64,000 nucleotides of DNA from Mangrovibacterium sp041596335 (GCF_041596335.1 NZ_JBFHIT010000002.1:173178-237177), one strand, 5' to 3'; positions 52,625 through 61,759 are shown, counted from the first letter of the stretch. Program-made: numbers and translations. The notes: generated from the sequence alone by a model not told the origin.

Positions 52625-55600
52625 AATCCTTTACCGTGACAACTTTTATATTTTTTACCACTTCCACAGGGGCAAGGATCGTTTCGTCCTACTTTCTTTT
52701 CAACCCGAACCGGTTGAACCTTTTGTGGTTCTCTCTGCTCGGCACGACCACGACCGCCTGCCAGCTCCGGCACTTCTGATTTTTGCGTAGAATATTTGCT
52801 CATGTCCGTGCGACGGGCAGTGTCTGCTTCACGAACCTGATTTGGATCTGAGATTGGAATATGCCCTTTCATCAAAGTGGATACAATATCTTTATTGACC
52901 TTTTGGATCATTTGTTTGAACAGGTTGAATGATTCAAACTTATAGATCAACAACGGGTCTTTTTGCTCATAAGCCGCATTTTGTACCGACTGTTTCAAAT
53001 CGTCCATTTCCCGGAGTTGTTCTTTCCAGGCCTCGTCAATCGTTCCTAGTACAATTTGCTTTTGATATGATTTTACAAGCTCTTTACCTTTATTATTGTA
53101 GGCTTTTTCGAGATTGGTAACGATTTGGAAAATACGTTTACCATCAGAGATTGGCACCACAATGTTCTGGTATAAGTGTGACTTCGTTTCGTAAACATCT
53201 TTTACGACCGGGTAAGCCTGTTTCGAAATCGTCTCAACCTTCCGGGTATATGATTCAATCATCGTATGGTAGATCTTATCGATGATTTCCTCTGGTTTCA
53301 TTTGTTGGAAATCATTTTGACGAACAGGTGACTCGATCGACATTAGGCGCATCAACTCGAGATTGAAATCTTCAAAATCGCCTCCGTAATAATCGTTCAC
53401 AAGATTCTCCAGTGAATCATACATCATGTTCAGCAAATCAACATCCAAACGTTCGCCATATAAAGCGTGCCGACGTTTTTGGTAAATTACTTCACGCTGG
53501 GAGTTCATTACGTCATCGTATTCAAGCAAACGCTTACGTATCCCAAAGTTATTTTCTTCTACTTTTTTCTGTGCCCGTTCAATCGATTTGGTAATCATGG
53601 AATGCTGAATCACTTCTCCCTCTTCCAGTCCCAGACGGTCCATAATTCCGGTAATCCGATCCGAGTTGAATAAACGCATCAAATCATCTTCCAACGAAAC
53701 AAAGAACTGCGAAGACCCCGGATCACCCTGACGTCCGGCACGACCACGCAACTGCCGGTCAACACGACGAGAGTCGTGGCGTTCGGTACCAATAATGGCT
53801 AAACCTCCGGCCGTTTTCACCTCGGTTGTTAATTTAATGTCGGTACCACGACCAGCCATGTTGGTCGCAATGGTAACCATCCCCTGCTTTCCGGCATCGG
53901 CAACGATATCGGCCTCTCTAGCGTGCATTTTCGCATTCAGTACATTATGCTTGATTCCGCGAATTTTTAGCATCCGGCTCAGTAATTCCGAAATTTCAAC
54001 GGAAGTTGTCCCGACCAGAACTGGTCTACCCGCCTGATTCAGATCAACGATCTCCTGAATTACGGCGTTATATTTTTCACGCTTTGTCTTATAAACCTTG
54101 TCATTCCAGTCATTCCGAACAATTGAACGGTTGGTTGGGATAACCACGACATCCAATTTGTAAATGTCCCAGAATTCTCCTGCTTCCGTTTCGGCCGTAC
54201 CAGTCATACCGGATAGCTTGTGGTACATCCGGAAGTAATTCTGGAGGGTTACTGTTGCAAATGTTTGAGTTGCTGCTTCGACCTTTACTCGCTCTTTGGC
54301 TTCAATTGCCTGATGGAGGCCATCGGAGTAGCGACGTCCTTCCATGATACGACCGGTTTGCTCGTCAACAATTTTCACCTTATTATCGATGACCACATAC
54401 TCCACATCCTTCTCAAACATGGCGTAAGCCTTTAACAACTGGTTGATGGTGTGAACACGCTCCGATTTAACGGCATAATTTTGCAGCAGCGTATCTTTTT
54501 TCTCGATTCTTTCCTCGGCGGTTAGCTCATTGCTGTTTTCAATTTCGGCCACCGATGAACCAACATCGGGTAGGATGAAAAATTCGGGATCATCCACATC
54601 TGACGAAATAAGGTCGATCCCTTTATCGGTTAACTCTACGGAATTCTGTTTCTCTTCAATAATAAAGAAAAGTGGATCGGTTACAATATGCATGTTTTTG
54701 TTATTGTCCTGCATATAGTAATTCTCGGTCTTCTGCATTAAAGCTTTGATGCCTTCTTCACTTAAAAATTTGATAAGCGATTTAGTTTTAGGCATTCCTT
54801 TGTGGGCACGAAGCAAATTCATTGCTCCTTCTTCTTTTTCTTCCTTAGTTGGATTCTCCTTCGACAAAAGTCGTTTCGCATCCGTCAAACATTGATTTGC
54901 GTAATTGCGTTGAGCGGCAACCAAACGCTCAACTCTAGGCATCAATTCCTCAAACTTCTGATTGTCTCCTTTGGGAACAGGTCCGGAGATAATCAACGGT
55001 GTCCGTGCATCATCGATCAATACCGAGTCGACCTCATCCACGATTGCGTAATGATGTTTCCGTTGAACTAAGTCGCGTGGATTGATCGCCATGTTGTCGC
55101 GCAGGTAATCGAATCCAAATTCATTATTGGTTCCGTAAGTAATATCAGCATTGTATGCTTTTCGCCGTGCGTCGGAGTTGGGTTGGTGCTTATCGATACA
55201 ATCCACACTTAAACCATGGAATTCAAAAATTGGCCCCATCCATTCCGAGTCACGTTTGGCCAGATAATCATTCACCGTTACGACGTGTACCCCCCTACCT
55301 GCCAATGCATTTAAGAATACAGGAAGAGTAGCCACCAAGGTTTTACCTTCACCGGTTGCCATTTCTGCAATTTTCCCGGAGTGCAGCACAATACCACCAA
55401 CAAGCTGAACATCGTAGTGAACCATTTGCCAGGTTACCTCAGTTCCACCGGCAATCCAGCTGTTATACCAGGTTGCTTGCTCTCCATCGATTTCAACATT
55501 ATCTTTAATCGCGGCCAAGTTTCGGTCGAATTCATTGGCTTTGACTACAACCTTATCATTTTCTGTAAAACGTTTGGCTGTTTCTTTTACTAAAGCAAAA

Positions 55601-55932
55601 GCTGCAGGTAAGATTTCATCTAATACGGCTTCTATTTTTTCAGAGATCGCCGCTTCCAGTGTGTCGACTTGCTGATAAATCTGTTCGCTTTCCTGAATGT
55701 CTGAGTCCTCTGCTTTGGCTTTCAAAGCAGCTATTTCGTCTTCCTCCGGTTTAATCCGGTCTTTTAGTGTTTGCTTTAATCTTTCAGATTCAGCCCTAAG
55801 CTCATCGTTTGAGAGCTTTTCGATCCGGGCATATTCAATTTTAATGTTTTCAAGAATCGGGGTGATTTCTTTAATGTCCCGGTCTGATTTGTTCCCCAGA
55901 AATTTTCCAAGGAGTTTACTAATAAAAGCCAT
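52618..55932 (-). CDS. secA: Preprotein translocase ATPase SecA
   Basis: Motor of Sec-dependent export, 1104 residues; about 200 more than E. coli SecA, as usual in Bacteroidota. Walker A MATGEGKTLVATLP, DEAD-like motif IVDEVDSVLIDDARTPLI, helicase motif GRAGRQGDPGSSQFF, and a C-terminal zinc site CPCGSGKKYKSCH for SecB or ribosome contact. Extra segments are seen near the N-terminus (acidic coiled part about 60-100) and in the nucleotide-binding region. A TACTTTTG promoter box lies 37 nt upstream. Monocistronic, ended by a terminator overlapping its stop codon. Confidence 0.97.
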   Translation of the reverse strand: MAFISKLLGKFLGNKSDRDIKEITPILENIKIEYARIEKLSNDELRAESERLKQTLKDRIKPEEDEIAALKAKAEDSDIQESEQIYQQVDTLEAAISEKIEAVLDEILPAAFALVKETAKRFTENDKVVVKANEFDRNLAAIKDNVEIDGEQATWYNSWIAGGTEVTWQMVHYDVQLVGGIVLHSGKIAEMATGEGKTLVATLPVFLNALAGRGVHVVTVNDYLAKRDSEWMGPIFEFHGLSVDCIDKHQPNSDARRKAYNADITYGTNNEFGFDYLRDNMAINPRDLVQRKHHYAIVDEVDSVLIDDARTPLIISGPVPKGDNQKFEELMPRVERLVAAQRNYANQCLTDAKRLLSKENPTKEEKEEGAMNLLRAHKGMPKTKSLIKFLSEEGIKALMQKTENYYMQDNNKNMHIVTDPLFFIIEEKQNSVELTDKGIDLISSDVDDPEFFILPDVGSSVAEIENSNELTAEERIEKKDTLLQNYAVKSERVHTINQLLKAYAMFEKDVEYVVIDNKVKIVDEQTGRIMEGRRYSDGLHQAIEAKERVKVEAATQTFATVTLQNYFRMYHKLSGMTGTAETEAGEFWDIYKLDVVVIPTNRSIVRNDWNDKVYKTKREKYNAVIQEIVDLNQAGRPVLVGTTSVEISELLSRMLKIRGIKHNVLNAKMHAREADIVADAGKQGMVTIATNMAGRGTDIKLTTEVKTAGGLAIIGTERHDSRRVDRQLRGRAGRQGDPGSSQFFVSLEDDLMRLFNSDRITGIMDRLGLEEGEVIQHSMITKSIERAQKKVEENNFGIRKRLLEYDDVMNSQREVIYQKRRHALYGERLDVDLLNMMYDSLENLVNDYYGGDFEDFNLELMRLMSIESPVRQNDFQQMKPEEIIDKIYHTMIESYTRKVETISKQAYPVVKDVYETKSHLYQNIVVPISDGKRIFQIVTNLEKAYNNKGKELVKSYQKQIVLGTIDEAWKEQLREMDDLKQSVQNAAYEQKDPLLIYKFESFNLFKQMIQKVNKDIVSTLMKGHIPISDPNQVREADTARRTDMSKYSTQKSEVPELAGGRGRAEQREPQKVQPVRVEKKVGRNDPCPCGSGKKYKSCHGKGLE

Positions 55933-55968
55933 TCTATATAATTTTTCGTAAATCTACTTAATTGCCCA

Positions 55969-55976
55969 CAAAAGTA
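55969..55976 (-). promoter_or_regulatory. -7 element of secA
   Basis: TACTTTTG on the minus strand, an exact TAnnTTTG match, 37 nt upstream of the secA ATG. No clear -33 box at normal spacing. Confidence 0.45.
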
Positions 55977-56113
55977 ATTATAATGAGTTACTATACTTAC
56001 TGCAAGTTTATTTTTTTCAATAATAATCATGCCAGTTCGAATAAGTTGAAAATTCAAGACAGAATAACATATTGACGCACATTTCGTGACATAATCGCCG
56101 CTTTTGTTGCCAA

Positions 56114-56144
56114 ATTGCTTAATCTGCCAAAAACATTAATTTTG
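56114..56144 (+). promoter_or_regulatory. Promoter of the 60-residue Cys-rich protein gene
   Basis: ATTG (56114-56117), a 19-nt spacer and TAATTTTG (56137-56144). Predicted start of transcription near 56151, a leader of about 14 nt before the ATG at 56165. Confidence 0.62.
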
Positions 56145-56164
56145 CTGTTCTAACATACGAAACA

Positions 56165-56347
56165 ATGAGCCTCGATTTTACAACTAAGTGTTTTGTTTGC
56201 GAAGAGCCTGTAGCCAACGACTGTTTGCGAAACAGTGAAATAAATTTGCCGGTTTGCGACAAATGCCGGAACACCGATGAAGAAATTCAGGCAGTTAAAA
56301 AATTGCAGGAAGGGATGGCAGATGGTTTTGTATGTGGCTGCATTTAA
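56165..56347 (+). CDS. Small Cys-rich protein, zinc-ribbon-like
   Basis: A 60-residue protein with seven cysteines, including two CxxC pairs (Cys9/12 in CFVC, Cys31/34 in CDKC) and a C-terminal CGC. The CxxC-x18-CxxC spacing fits a zinc ribbon. There is no signal peptide. A good promoter lies just upstream and a perfect 22-bp hairpin begins at the stop codon, so the gene is well framed and very likely real. I do not recognise a named family; binding of zinc and a partner protein or nucleic acid is a guess. Confidence 0.78.
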   Translation: MSLDFTTKCFVCEEPVANDCLRNSEINLPVCDKCRNTDEEIQAVKKLQEGMADGFVCGCI

Positions 56348-56389
56348 TTCGATAGCCGCTTTTGCGAGCAAAAGCGGCTATCGAATTAA
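56344..56389 (+). terminator. Perfect 22-bp inverted repeat at the end of the small Cys protein gene
   Basis: TTAATTCGATAGCCGCTTTTGC and its exact reverse complement, separated by two bases, shown here as a hairpin of at least 21 bp. The left arm contains the TAA stop codon. It lies between two convergent genes and probably terminates both. No poly-T tail, so it may instead protect mRNA ends. Confidence 0.72.
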
Positions 56390-56416
56390 TGACAACCAAA
56401 CACCTAACGAACTAAA

Positions 56417-56881
56417 TTAAAGTGTGTTATAACGGGTGTTTAATAAATCCGGCAAATAGGCTGCAATTAAAGTCAATGCCCGCTCATCATCAACTTTTTC
56501 GGAAGTTAGAATTTGCTGTCTGCCTATTTCCTCCTTATTAACGACGATCATGTTCAGTTCCTGAGGAATTGTGCTTTCTGATGCTTTCGCCTTACGGGCA
56601 CCGAATCCTTTTCTTGAGCATTCATAGACCACTTCAAAATTCTCACCTCTCACACAATAAGTAGTACAACGTTTACTACACTGAAACTCGATAGAAATTG
56701 GACTTTCACTGGTAGAATACACCAGCGTCCAGGCTTTATCGATCCCGGAAGCTAGCTCTGTCTGCGGAACAGGAGTTATCCGATAATCCCCATCGGTGCG
56801 GTTTCCACTGGCTGCACTTAACGACAAACTTAAACTAAGCAATACGACGATGCCTACAATTTGGAAAAATCTGTTTTTCAT
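56417..56881 (-). CDS. Secreted protein of unknown family
   Basis: A 154-residue protein with a Sec signal (about 1-24, LLSLSLSLSAAS). Four cysteines fall close together in the middle (FQCSKRCTTYC, YECSRKGFG), likely two disulfides. No known domain was recognised. It has an A-rich leader with TTTAAAAAG and stands alone between the convergent small Cys gene and the aminotransferase gene. Probably periplasmic. Confidence 0.78.
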   Translation of the reverse strand: MKNRFFQIVGIVVLLSLSLSLSAASGNRTDGDYRITPVPQTELASGIDKAWTLVYSTSESPISIEFQCSKRCTTYCVRGENFEVVYECSRKGFGARKAKASESTIPQELNMIVVNKEEIGRQQILTSEKVDDERALTLIAAYLPDLLNTRYNTL

Positions 56882-57083
56882 GACTGTTCTTTTTAAATTT
56901 GTATTTCAGAAAAAAAAGGATAGATCAGATTGAATATCTGATGTTTTCCTACGTTTAAAAAGACGCTCGAAAAATGAAATAATTACATCTGTGCAGTCTG
57001 GTTTCGATAAACGAACGGAAATGTGCGGTAAACGACTTGTATTGATCGGCTGAAGTGGATGAAGAATGAAGAATGGGTTAAAG

Positions 57084-58235
57084 CTATCCCATTTTCAATT
57101 TATTGTGAAGGAAATTTTCAAGTCGATCAAGTCCTTCTTTGATATTTTCAATCGAATTTGCATACGAAAAACGCAAGTACCCCTCGCCTCCCGGCCCAAA
57201 GTCTATTCCGGGGGTCACCCCAACGTGTGCTTTTTCCAGTATTTCGAAAGCGAGATTATATGAATCCAACGACAAATGAGAGGCATCAACAAAAACATAA
57301 AAAGCGCCAGTTGGCTCAACCGGTATTTTAAAGCCCATCTTGATGAGTCGTTGAATCAAATAGCGCCTTCTTTCGTTATAAACTGTCACCATTGCCGAAA
57401 CACGACTTCCACCATTGTTTAAGGCGGCAATACCCCCGCGTTGAGCAGTAGAACTAGCACAGATAAACAAATTTTGTTGCATCTTCTGAAGGGTTCGGAT
57501 AAATGCTTTGGGAGCGATCAAATAGCCCAACCGCAATCCAGTCATGGCGTATCGTTTCGAAAATCCATTCACAACAAATGCACTGTTGGTATATTCCAGA
57601 ATACTATGTGCTGCTTGTTCGTATACAAGTCCATGATAAATTTCGTCTGAAATAATGGGAACTTCCAGCGAAGCCATCATTTTAAGCGACTCGATTGTCA
57701 ACAAATTACCCGTCGGATTCATCGGGCTGTTGATGATGATCGCTTTTGTCCGTTCGCTAATCCGCTCGATGATGTCTTCAGCATGAAATTGAAAGCCATC
57801 GTGCGGAGAAACCGGAACCCGAACGACTTTTGCTCCGATGTAGTGAATGAAATTAGCATAACAAGCATAAGCCGGATCAGAAATGATAACCTCGTCGTTT
57901 TGATCGCACAAAACCGACAAAGCCATTAGAATGGCCGGTGAAGATCCCGAAGTTATTATAATCTGTGTCGGATCAACCTGCACACCATATTCCGTATTGT
58001 ATTGTTCAGCAATTGCTTGCCTCAGTTCCGGATCGCCCAAACTATGTGTATAATGCGTTCTACCTTCATTCAGCGCATCACAAACAGCCCCTTTAACACA
58101 ATCAGGAATATCGAAATCGGGTTCACCCACTTCCAGATGAATGATGTGCATTCCCTCTTTTTCCATGGCATGTGCTCTCTCAAGCACTTCCATCACAATA
58201 AACGGATTGATTTCTTTTACACGTGAAGCTGTCAT
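57084..58235 (-). CDS. PLP-dependent aminotransferase, class I
   Basis: A fold-type I aminotransferase of about 383 residues, cytoplasmic. Conserved: HLEVGEPDFDIP, Y-T-H-S-LGDPELRQAIA, TSGSSPAILMAL, NSPMNPTGN, SDEIYHGLVY and the PLP-binding lysine in NGFSKRYAMTGLRLGY. Substrate cannot be read from the sequence (aspartate, alanine or aromatic). Start at MTASRVKEINPF is preferred since it aligns with the family; an ATG at 58283 adds 16 residues. Monocistronic or with the gene encoded just upstream. Confidence 0.94.
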   Translation of the reverse strand: MTASRVKEINPFIVMEVLERAHAMEKEGMHIIHLEVGEPDFDIPDCVKGAVCDALNEGRTHYTHSLGDPELRQAIAEQYNTEYGVQVDPTQIIITSGSSPAILMALSVLCDQNDEVIISDPAYACYANFIHYIGAKVVRVPVSPHDGFQFHAEDIIERISERTKAIIINSPMNPTGNLLTIESLKMMASLEVPIISDEIYHGLVYEQAAHSILEYTNSAFVVNGFSKRYAMTGLRLGYLIAPKAFIRTLQKMQQNLFICASSTAQRGGIAALNNGGSRVSAMVTVYNERRRYLIQRLIKMGFKIPVEPTGAFYVFVDASHLSLDSYNLAFEILEKAHVGVTPGIDFGPGGEGYLRFSYANSIENIKEGLDRLENFLHNKLKMG

Positions 58236-58315
58236 GCTGATTCTTGGTTCGTGAAACGAAAGTACTGAACTTTCTCTGCCCAAACAAGATCGGAATTTGA
58301 ATTCTGAGATCCGAC

Positions 58316-58825
58316 TCAGTAACCGGACGATTGGTTTATTTGAACACCTCCGCCAATCCTAAATTTATCGGACACTTTATATTCCAGAAAAAGATTTACA
58401 CCCTGAAAATTCATTTTGGAAGGATCGAAACTAAATGGTTGGCTGCTAAAAACAGAGTTGGCGGAAAAGCTGCTTCCCCCAACCTTCAATTTGTCAGACA
58501 ACCGGTATATCGCTGCAGAATTTACAATATAGTTCGAACTAAAAGGAGTTTGAACCATCATTCCCATTGGTCGTTCTGACTGAAATCCAACAATCTGCGG
58601 ACTGGTAATCTCTAGTTTCAATATATCGTTAGTCTGAAAATGTAATTGAGGCGATTTTAAGTGGTTATCAAGTTCGCCAAAGGTTGAGTTACGGTCAAAA
58701 TTGAATAATTCCTGATAAAGAAAATCATATTCTGCATGTTTAAATTCCAGTGCAACTGAATCAGCCTGAGCAGTGGATTTTAAACTAAACAATGCGATAA
58801 GAATCAGAAAAAGAAACTGTTTCAT
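58316..58825 (-). CDS. Secreted protein, probable small outer-membrane barrel piece
   Basis: A 169-residue exported protein with a Sec signal (about 1-19, ending LKSTAQ). The second half has alternating strands (YRLSDKLKVGGSSF, FLEYKVSDKFRIGGGVQI) like outer-membrane beta-barrel strands, but the protein is short for a full barrel. No named family recognised. A promoter match (ATTG-N21-TAATTTTG) lies so close that the mRNA would have almost no leader. It is followed by the aminotransferase gene on the same strand. Confidence 0.75.
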   Translation of the reverse strand: MKQFLFLILIALFSLKSTAQADSVALEFKHAEYDFLYQELFNFDRNSTFGELDNHLKSPQLHFQTNDILKLEITSPQIVGFQSERPMGMMVQTPFSSNYIVNSAAIYRLSDKLKVGGSSFSANSVFSSQPFSFDPSKMNFQGVNLFLEYKVSDKFRIGGGVQINQSSGY

Positions 58826-58829
58826 TTTC

Positions 58830-58862
58830 CAAAATTAATTTAGTATTCTGATTTTTTGCAAT
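58830..58862 (-). promoter_or_regulatory. Promoter-like pair directly before the ATG
   Basis: ATTG (58859-58862), 21-nt spacer, TAATTTTG (58830-58837) on the minus strand. The -7 box ends 4 nt before the ATG, so transcription would start at or next to the ATG (leaderless mRNA) or the true start codon is further in. Confidence 0.38.
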
Positions 58863-58910
58863 GAAACGGCATCTTTTTCCGATCGCAGAATGACGACTAA
58901 TCAAATTTAT

Positions 58911-59495
58911 CTAGAACCGGATACCTAAAGTAAACAAGAACGATTTGCTTTTCTCTTTACCTGAACCATCTGAGAAATCGCCAAAGCTATTTTCGATTCG
59001 TGCATCAAGTGACAGGATCCACATATCAACACCTACTCCATACTGAATTCCCATATAACTATCCTTGAGATCGTCGACATCAAAGAATGTTTCGTCGCTA
59101 TCGGTTTCACTCTTTTTTGTAATAAAAGACATAACCGGCCCGGCATCTATGCGAACAGTATACATTTTTTTCTCGATTATTTTGGCACCAAGTAAAATCG
59201 GAATATCAATACTACTAAGATCAAAAGACTCTGTTCCACCTGCTTCTACATCTTTTAGCTCTCCACCTTTCGATGTAAAATAAAGCTCAGGCTGAAAATA
59301 AACACGATTCATATTGATCCGCGCAAACGCACCAACCAAAAAATTATTTACAGATCCATCATTGAACTGCTCATAATCTGTCTTGATTTTAGACGTGTTA
59401 AAACCTGCTTTCAAACCTAGATTTACTCGATCCGATTTAGCGTAACCAAATTGCAACGCGAACAAAAAAACAATCAATAACAACGACTTTTTCAT
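58911..59495 (-). CDS. Outer-membrane beta-barrel protein (OMP_b-brl family)
   Basis: A 194-residue exported protein with a Sec signal (about 1-19, LQFGYAKS). The mature part has the typical start VNLGLKAGFNTSKI, paired strands such as AFARINMNRVYFQPELYFTSK in part, and ends in the terminal strand FLFTLGIRF with a C-terminal Phe, as recognised by the BAM machinery. It fits the eight-stranded OMP_b-brl_2 (PF13568-type) family common in Bacteroidota. Function unknown. Its leader contains TTTTAAAAACC like other leaders here. Confidence 0.88.
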   Translation of the reverse strand: MKKSLLLIVFLFALQFGYAKSDRVNLGLKAGFNTSKIKTDYEQFNDGSVNNFLVGAFARINMNRVYFQPELYFTSKGGELKDVEAGGTESFDLSSIDIPILLGAKIIEKKMYTVRIDAGPVMSFITKKSETDSDETFFDVDDLKDSYMGIQYGVGVDMWILSLDARIENSFGDFSDGSGKEKSKSFLFTLGIRF

Positions 59496-59631
59496 GTCTT
59501 ACGGTTTTTAAAATTTATTTGTCAGTCAATAGTCAACTAAAATATACCGAACCAAAAGAATTCTACATGTTTCTGATCGATACGTTCGTATCAAAAATAC
59601 AATATATTCCGACTTAATTGTATTCACTAAT

Positions 59632-60222
59632 TCACTTTTGCCAAACCAAATCGCAGGCGTCAGCTGGCATCCAATGTTTGTGCTTTCCTTCCCATTTTAC
59701 ATTACAGCCTATTGGATTGGTGATCGGAATAGATACCGGCTTGCCGTTGCAAAGCTCACTCAACGTTCGATCCAAATCGTTTACCGCAATTTTCGAACGA
59801 TCCCGAGGACTATCGTTGCCACGCCCTGTATAAACCAATTTGCGCTCCTTATCAAAAACGAAAAAATGCGGGGTTCTCAGGGCTCCGTAGGCTAATGCAA
59901 CCTCCTGACTTTGGTCATAAAGATATACCCATGGAAATTTAAATTCGTCCATACGCTGCACCATGTGCTCGAAGTCGTCTTCCTGGTAGGTATTTTTACT
60001 ATTCGAATTTATGGCAACAAAACGCACCCCTCTGTCTTTGTATTTCAATGCTGCCTCTTGCGTTACCATATCGCTTCCGATAACGTACGGACAATGGTTG
60101 CAGGTAAAAAACAGCACCAATATTTCAGCGGCATCAAAATCGGCCAGCCTATAATTTTTCCCATCTGTTGCCGGCAATTCGAAAGTTATTGCAGGCTTTC
60201 CCGGTTGAAGTGTAAAACTCAT
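59632..60222 (-). CDS. Cytosolic thioredoxin-like (redoxin) protein
   Basis: A 196-residue thioredoxin-fold protein without signal peptide. Active site CNHCPY (Cys41, Cys44), cis-Pro loop RTPHFFVFD, and a conserved C-terminal part NPIGCNVKWEGK with a third cysteine. It is the cytosolic paralogue of the secreted protein at 43518-44120. Members of this family are annotated as thioredoxin-like or AhpC/TSA-type; the two-cysteine active site favours disulfide reduction. Monocistronic. Confidence 0.9.
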   Translation of the reverse strand: MSFTLQPGKPAITFELPATDGKNYRLADFDAAEILVLFFTCNHCPYVIGSDMVTQEAALKYKDRGVRFVAINSNSKNTYQEDDFEHMVQRMDEFKFPWVYLYDQSQEVALAYGALRTPHFFVFDKERKLVYTGRGNDSPRDRSKIAVNDLDRTLSELCNGKPVSIPITNPIGCNVKWEGKHKHWMPADACDLVWQK

Positions 60223-60499
60223 GGTATCTCTAATTTACTTTAATAACAATGAGCTCCTAATTTAGTTTCGTTGTAACACGTGACGAAAGTGGCAACTCAT
60301 TCAGAATACGACAGCCAATAGATTAAAAGGAGTAAATACGACTACTGAATGTTAGCAAATTCTTCATTTTTCTATTTAATCGTAAAAAAATCAGACAAGC
60401 TATTGGAAATAAAAAAAAAAATCGAGTAGTTTGAAAACAAGAAATAAATTCTACATCTATTTTTAAACTTTTGTAATTTAAGTTAATAGCTTTAAAAAA

Positions 60500-60706
60500 A
60501 TGAAATCGAACAAGCACTCAAAAGTGAGTTTCAAACATTCTGACATTGAGAAAAATGACATTGGCAGCCAATTTGGAAAAGGTGCAAAAAAAGATAAAAC
60601 TGCCAAAAAGCGATTATCAATTTATGATGAGTTCGAAGAAGATGATCTGGATCTGATGAAGTACAAAAGCAAAGACGAAGAGCTTTTCGACGATGATGAG
60701 GAATAG
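60500..60706 (+). CDS. Small charged protein of unknown function
   Basis: A 68-residue, highly charged protein: a Lys/Ser/His-rich N-terminal half (KSNKHSKVSFKHSD) and a strongly acidic C-terminus ending FDDDEE. No signal, no hydrophobic core, so probably disordered. The reading frame is preceded by an A-rich leader and contains sensible codons, but there is no family match I know. It could be a short regulatory or ribosome-linked protein, or not a gene at all. Confidence 0.5.
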   Translation: MKSNKHSKVSFKHSDIEKNDIGSQFGKGAKKDKTAKKRLSIYDEFEEDDLDLMKYKSKDEELFDDDEE

Positions 60707-60741
60707 CCGGCAATTTGCTTATTCTGTCTAAATCTTATTGA

Positions 60742-61695
60742 TTAGGTTACTATATTTTGAGGTTTATTATTCAAATAGGCCTCAAAATTAGTTAAAAGGA
60801 TTTCCATAAGCCGAGTTCTGGCTTCAAACGTAGCCCAAGCGATATGTGGTGTGATGTAACAGTTCGTTGCGTTCAGCAAGGGATTCGTTTCTTTTGGTGG
60901 TTCAGTCGATAACACATCAAGACACGCAGCTCCTAAATGTCCGTCATTCAACGCATTAGCCAAATCCTGTTCATGCACGAGTGGCCCTCTCCCTGTGTTG
61001 ATCAGTACTGCTCCCTTTTTCATAATTGAAAATTTGGATGCATTCATAAATTCGAAGCTGTCAGCTGTAAGTGGGCAATTCAAACTCACGAAATCTGAAG
61101 CCCGCAGCAGGTCGTCTAATTCAACTTGTTGAAAACCAGCAGGAACATTCTCCTTTACCGAACGACTCTGAAAAAGAACCTTCATTCCAAAGGCTTGTGC
61201 TATTGTCGCAACTTTTTGACCAATTCTCCCAAAACCAACAATCCCAATTACCTTTCCGGCCAACTCAACCTGACGTCCAAGACGAAATGAGAAATCGACA
61301 CAATTTGTCCAAGCGCCATCTCGAACCGCTCGATTGTGTTCTGCTATTTGATTTGTCAGATTTAGGATAAATGAAAAGACCAATTGAGCGACCGAATCAG
61401 TACTGTAAGCCGGAATATTTGTTACGGTTATCCCAGCTTTCTTGGCTGCGCCTAAATCGACTACATTCACTCCGGTTGCCATGACGCCTATATATTTCAA
61501 CTGAGGTGCTGCGGCCATAATCTCAGCTGTAATAACCACCTTGTTTGTAAAAATTGCGGATGCATCACGAATTCTTTTTACGACAGATTCGTCTGTTGTG
61601 CGGTCATAAACCTCTAGTTCTCCATGCCTGGCGAACCCATCCCAGCTGAATTCTCCGGGATTTAATGTGTATGCATCCAATACGACAATCTTCAT
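60742..61695 (-). CDS. D-isomer 2-hydroxyacid dehydrogenase
   Basis: NAD-dependent dehydrogenase, 317 residues, cytoplasmic. The Rossmann motif GIVGFGRIGQKVA, the catalytic Arg in NTGRGPLV, Glu in STEPPKETNPLL and His in TPHIAWAT form the family triad. VMATGVNVVDL lies in the substrate domain. The likely substrate class is glycerate/hydroxypyruvate by overall shape, but lactate or others are possible. Monocistronic. Confidence 0.93.
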   Translation of the reverse strand: MKIVVLDAYTLNPGEFSWDGFARHGELEVYDRTTDESVVKRIRDASAIFTNKVVITAEIMAAAPQLKYIGVMATGVNVVDLGAAKKAGITVTNIPAYSTDSVAQLVFSFILNLTNQIAEHNRAVRDGAWTNCVDFSFRLGRQVELAGKVIGIVGFGRIGQKVATIAQAFGMKVLFQSRSVKENVPAGFQQVELDDLLRASDFVSLNCPLTADSFEFMNASKFSIMKKGAVLINTGRGPLVHEQDLANALNDGHLGAACLDVLSTEPPKETNPLLNATNCYITPHIAWATFEARTRLMEILLTNFEAYLNNKPQNIVT

Positions 61696-61733
61696 TTCAA
61701 CATTATTTAAACTGCAAAGAGGCTAAAACGAAA

Positions 61734-61759
61734 AATACACGAAGGTTATTTCGTGTATT
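61734..61759 (-). terminator. Terminator of the DUF4907 gene with the stop codon in the loop
   Basis: Perfect 10-bp stem AATACACGAA/TTCGTGTATT with a six-base loop that contains the TAA stop. On the minus strand it is followed by TTTCGTTTT. It should end the kelch-DUF4907 transcript. Confidence 0.75.
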
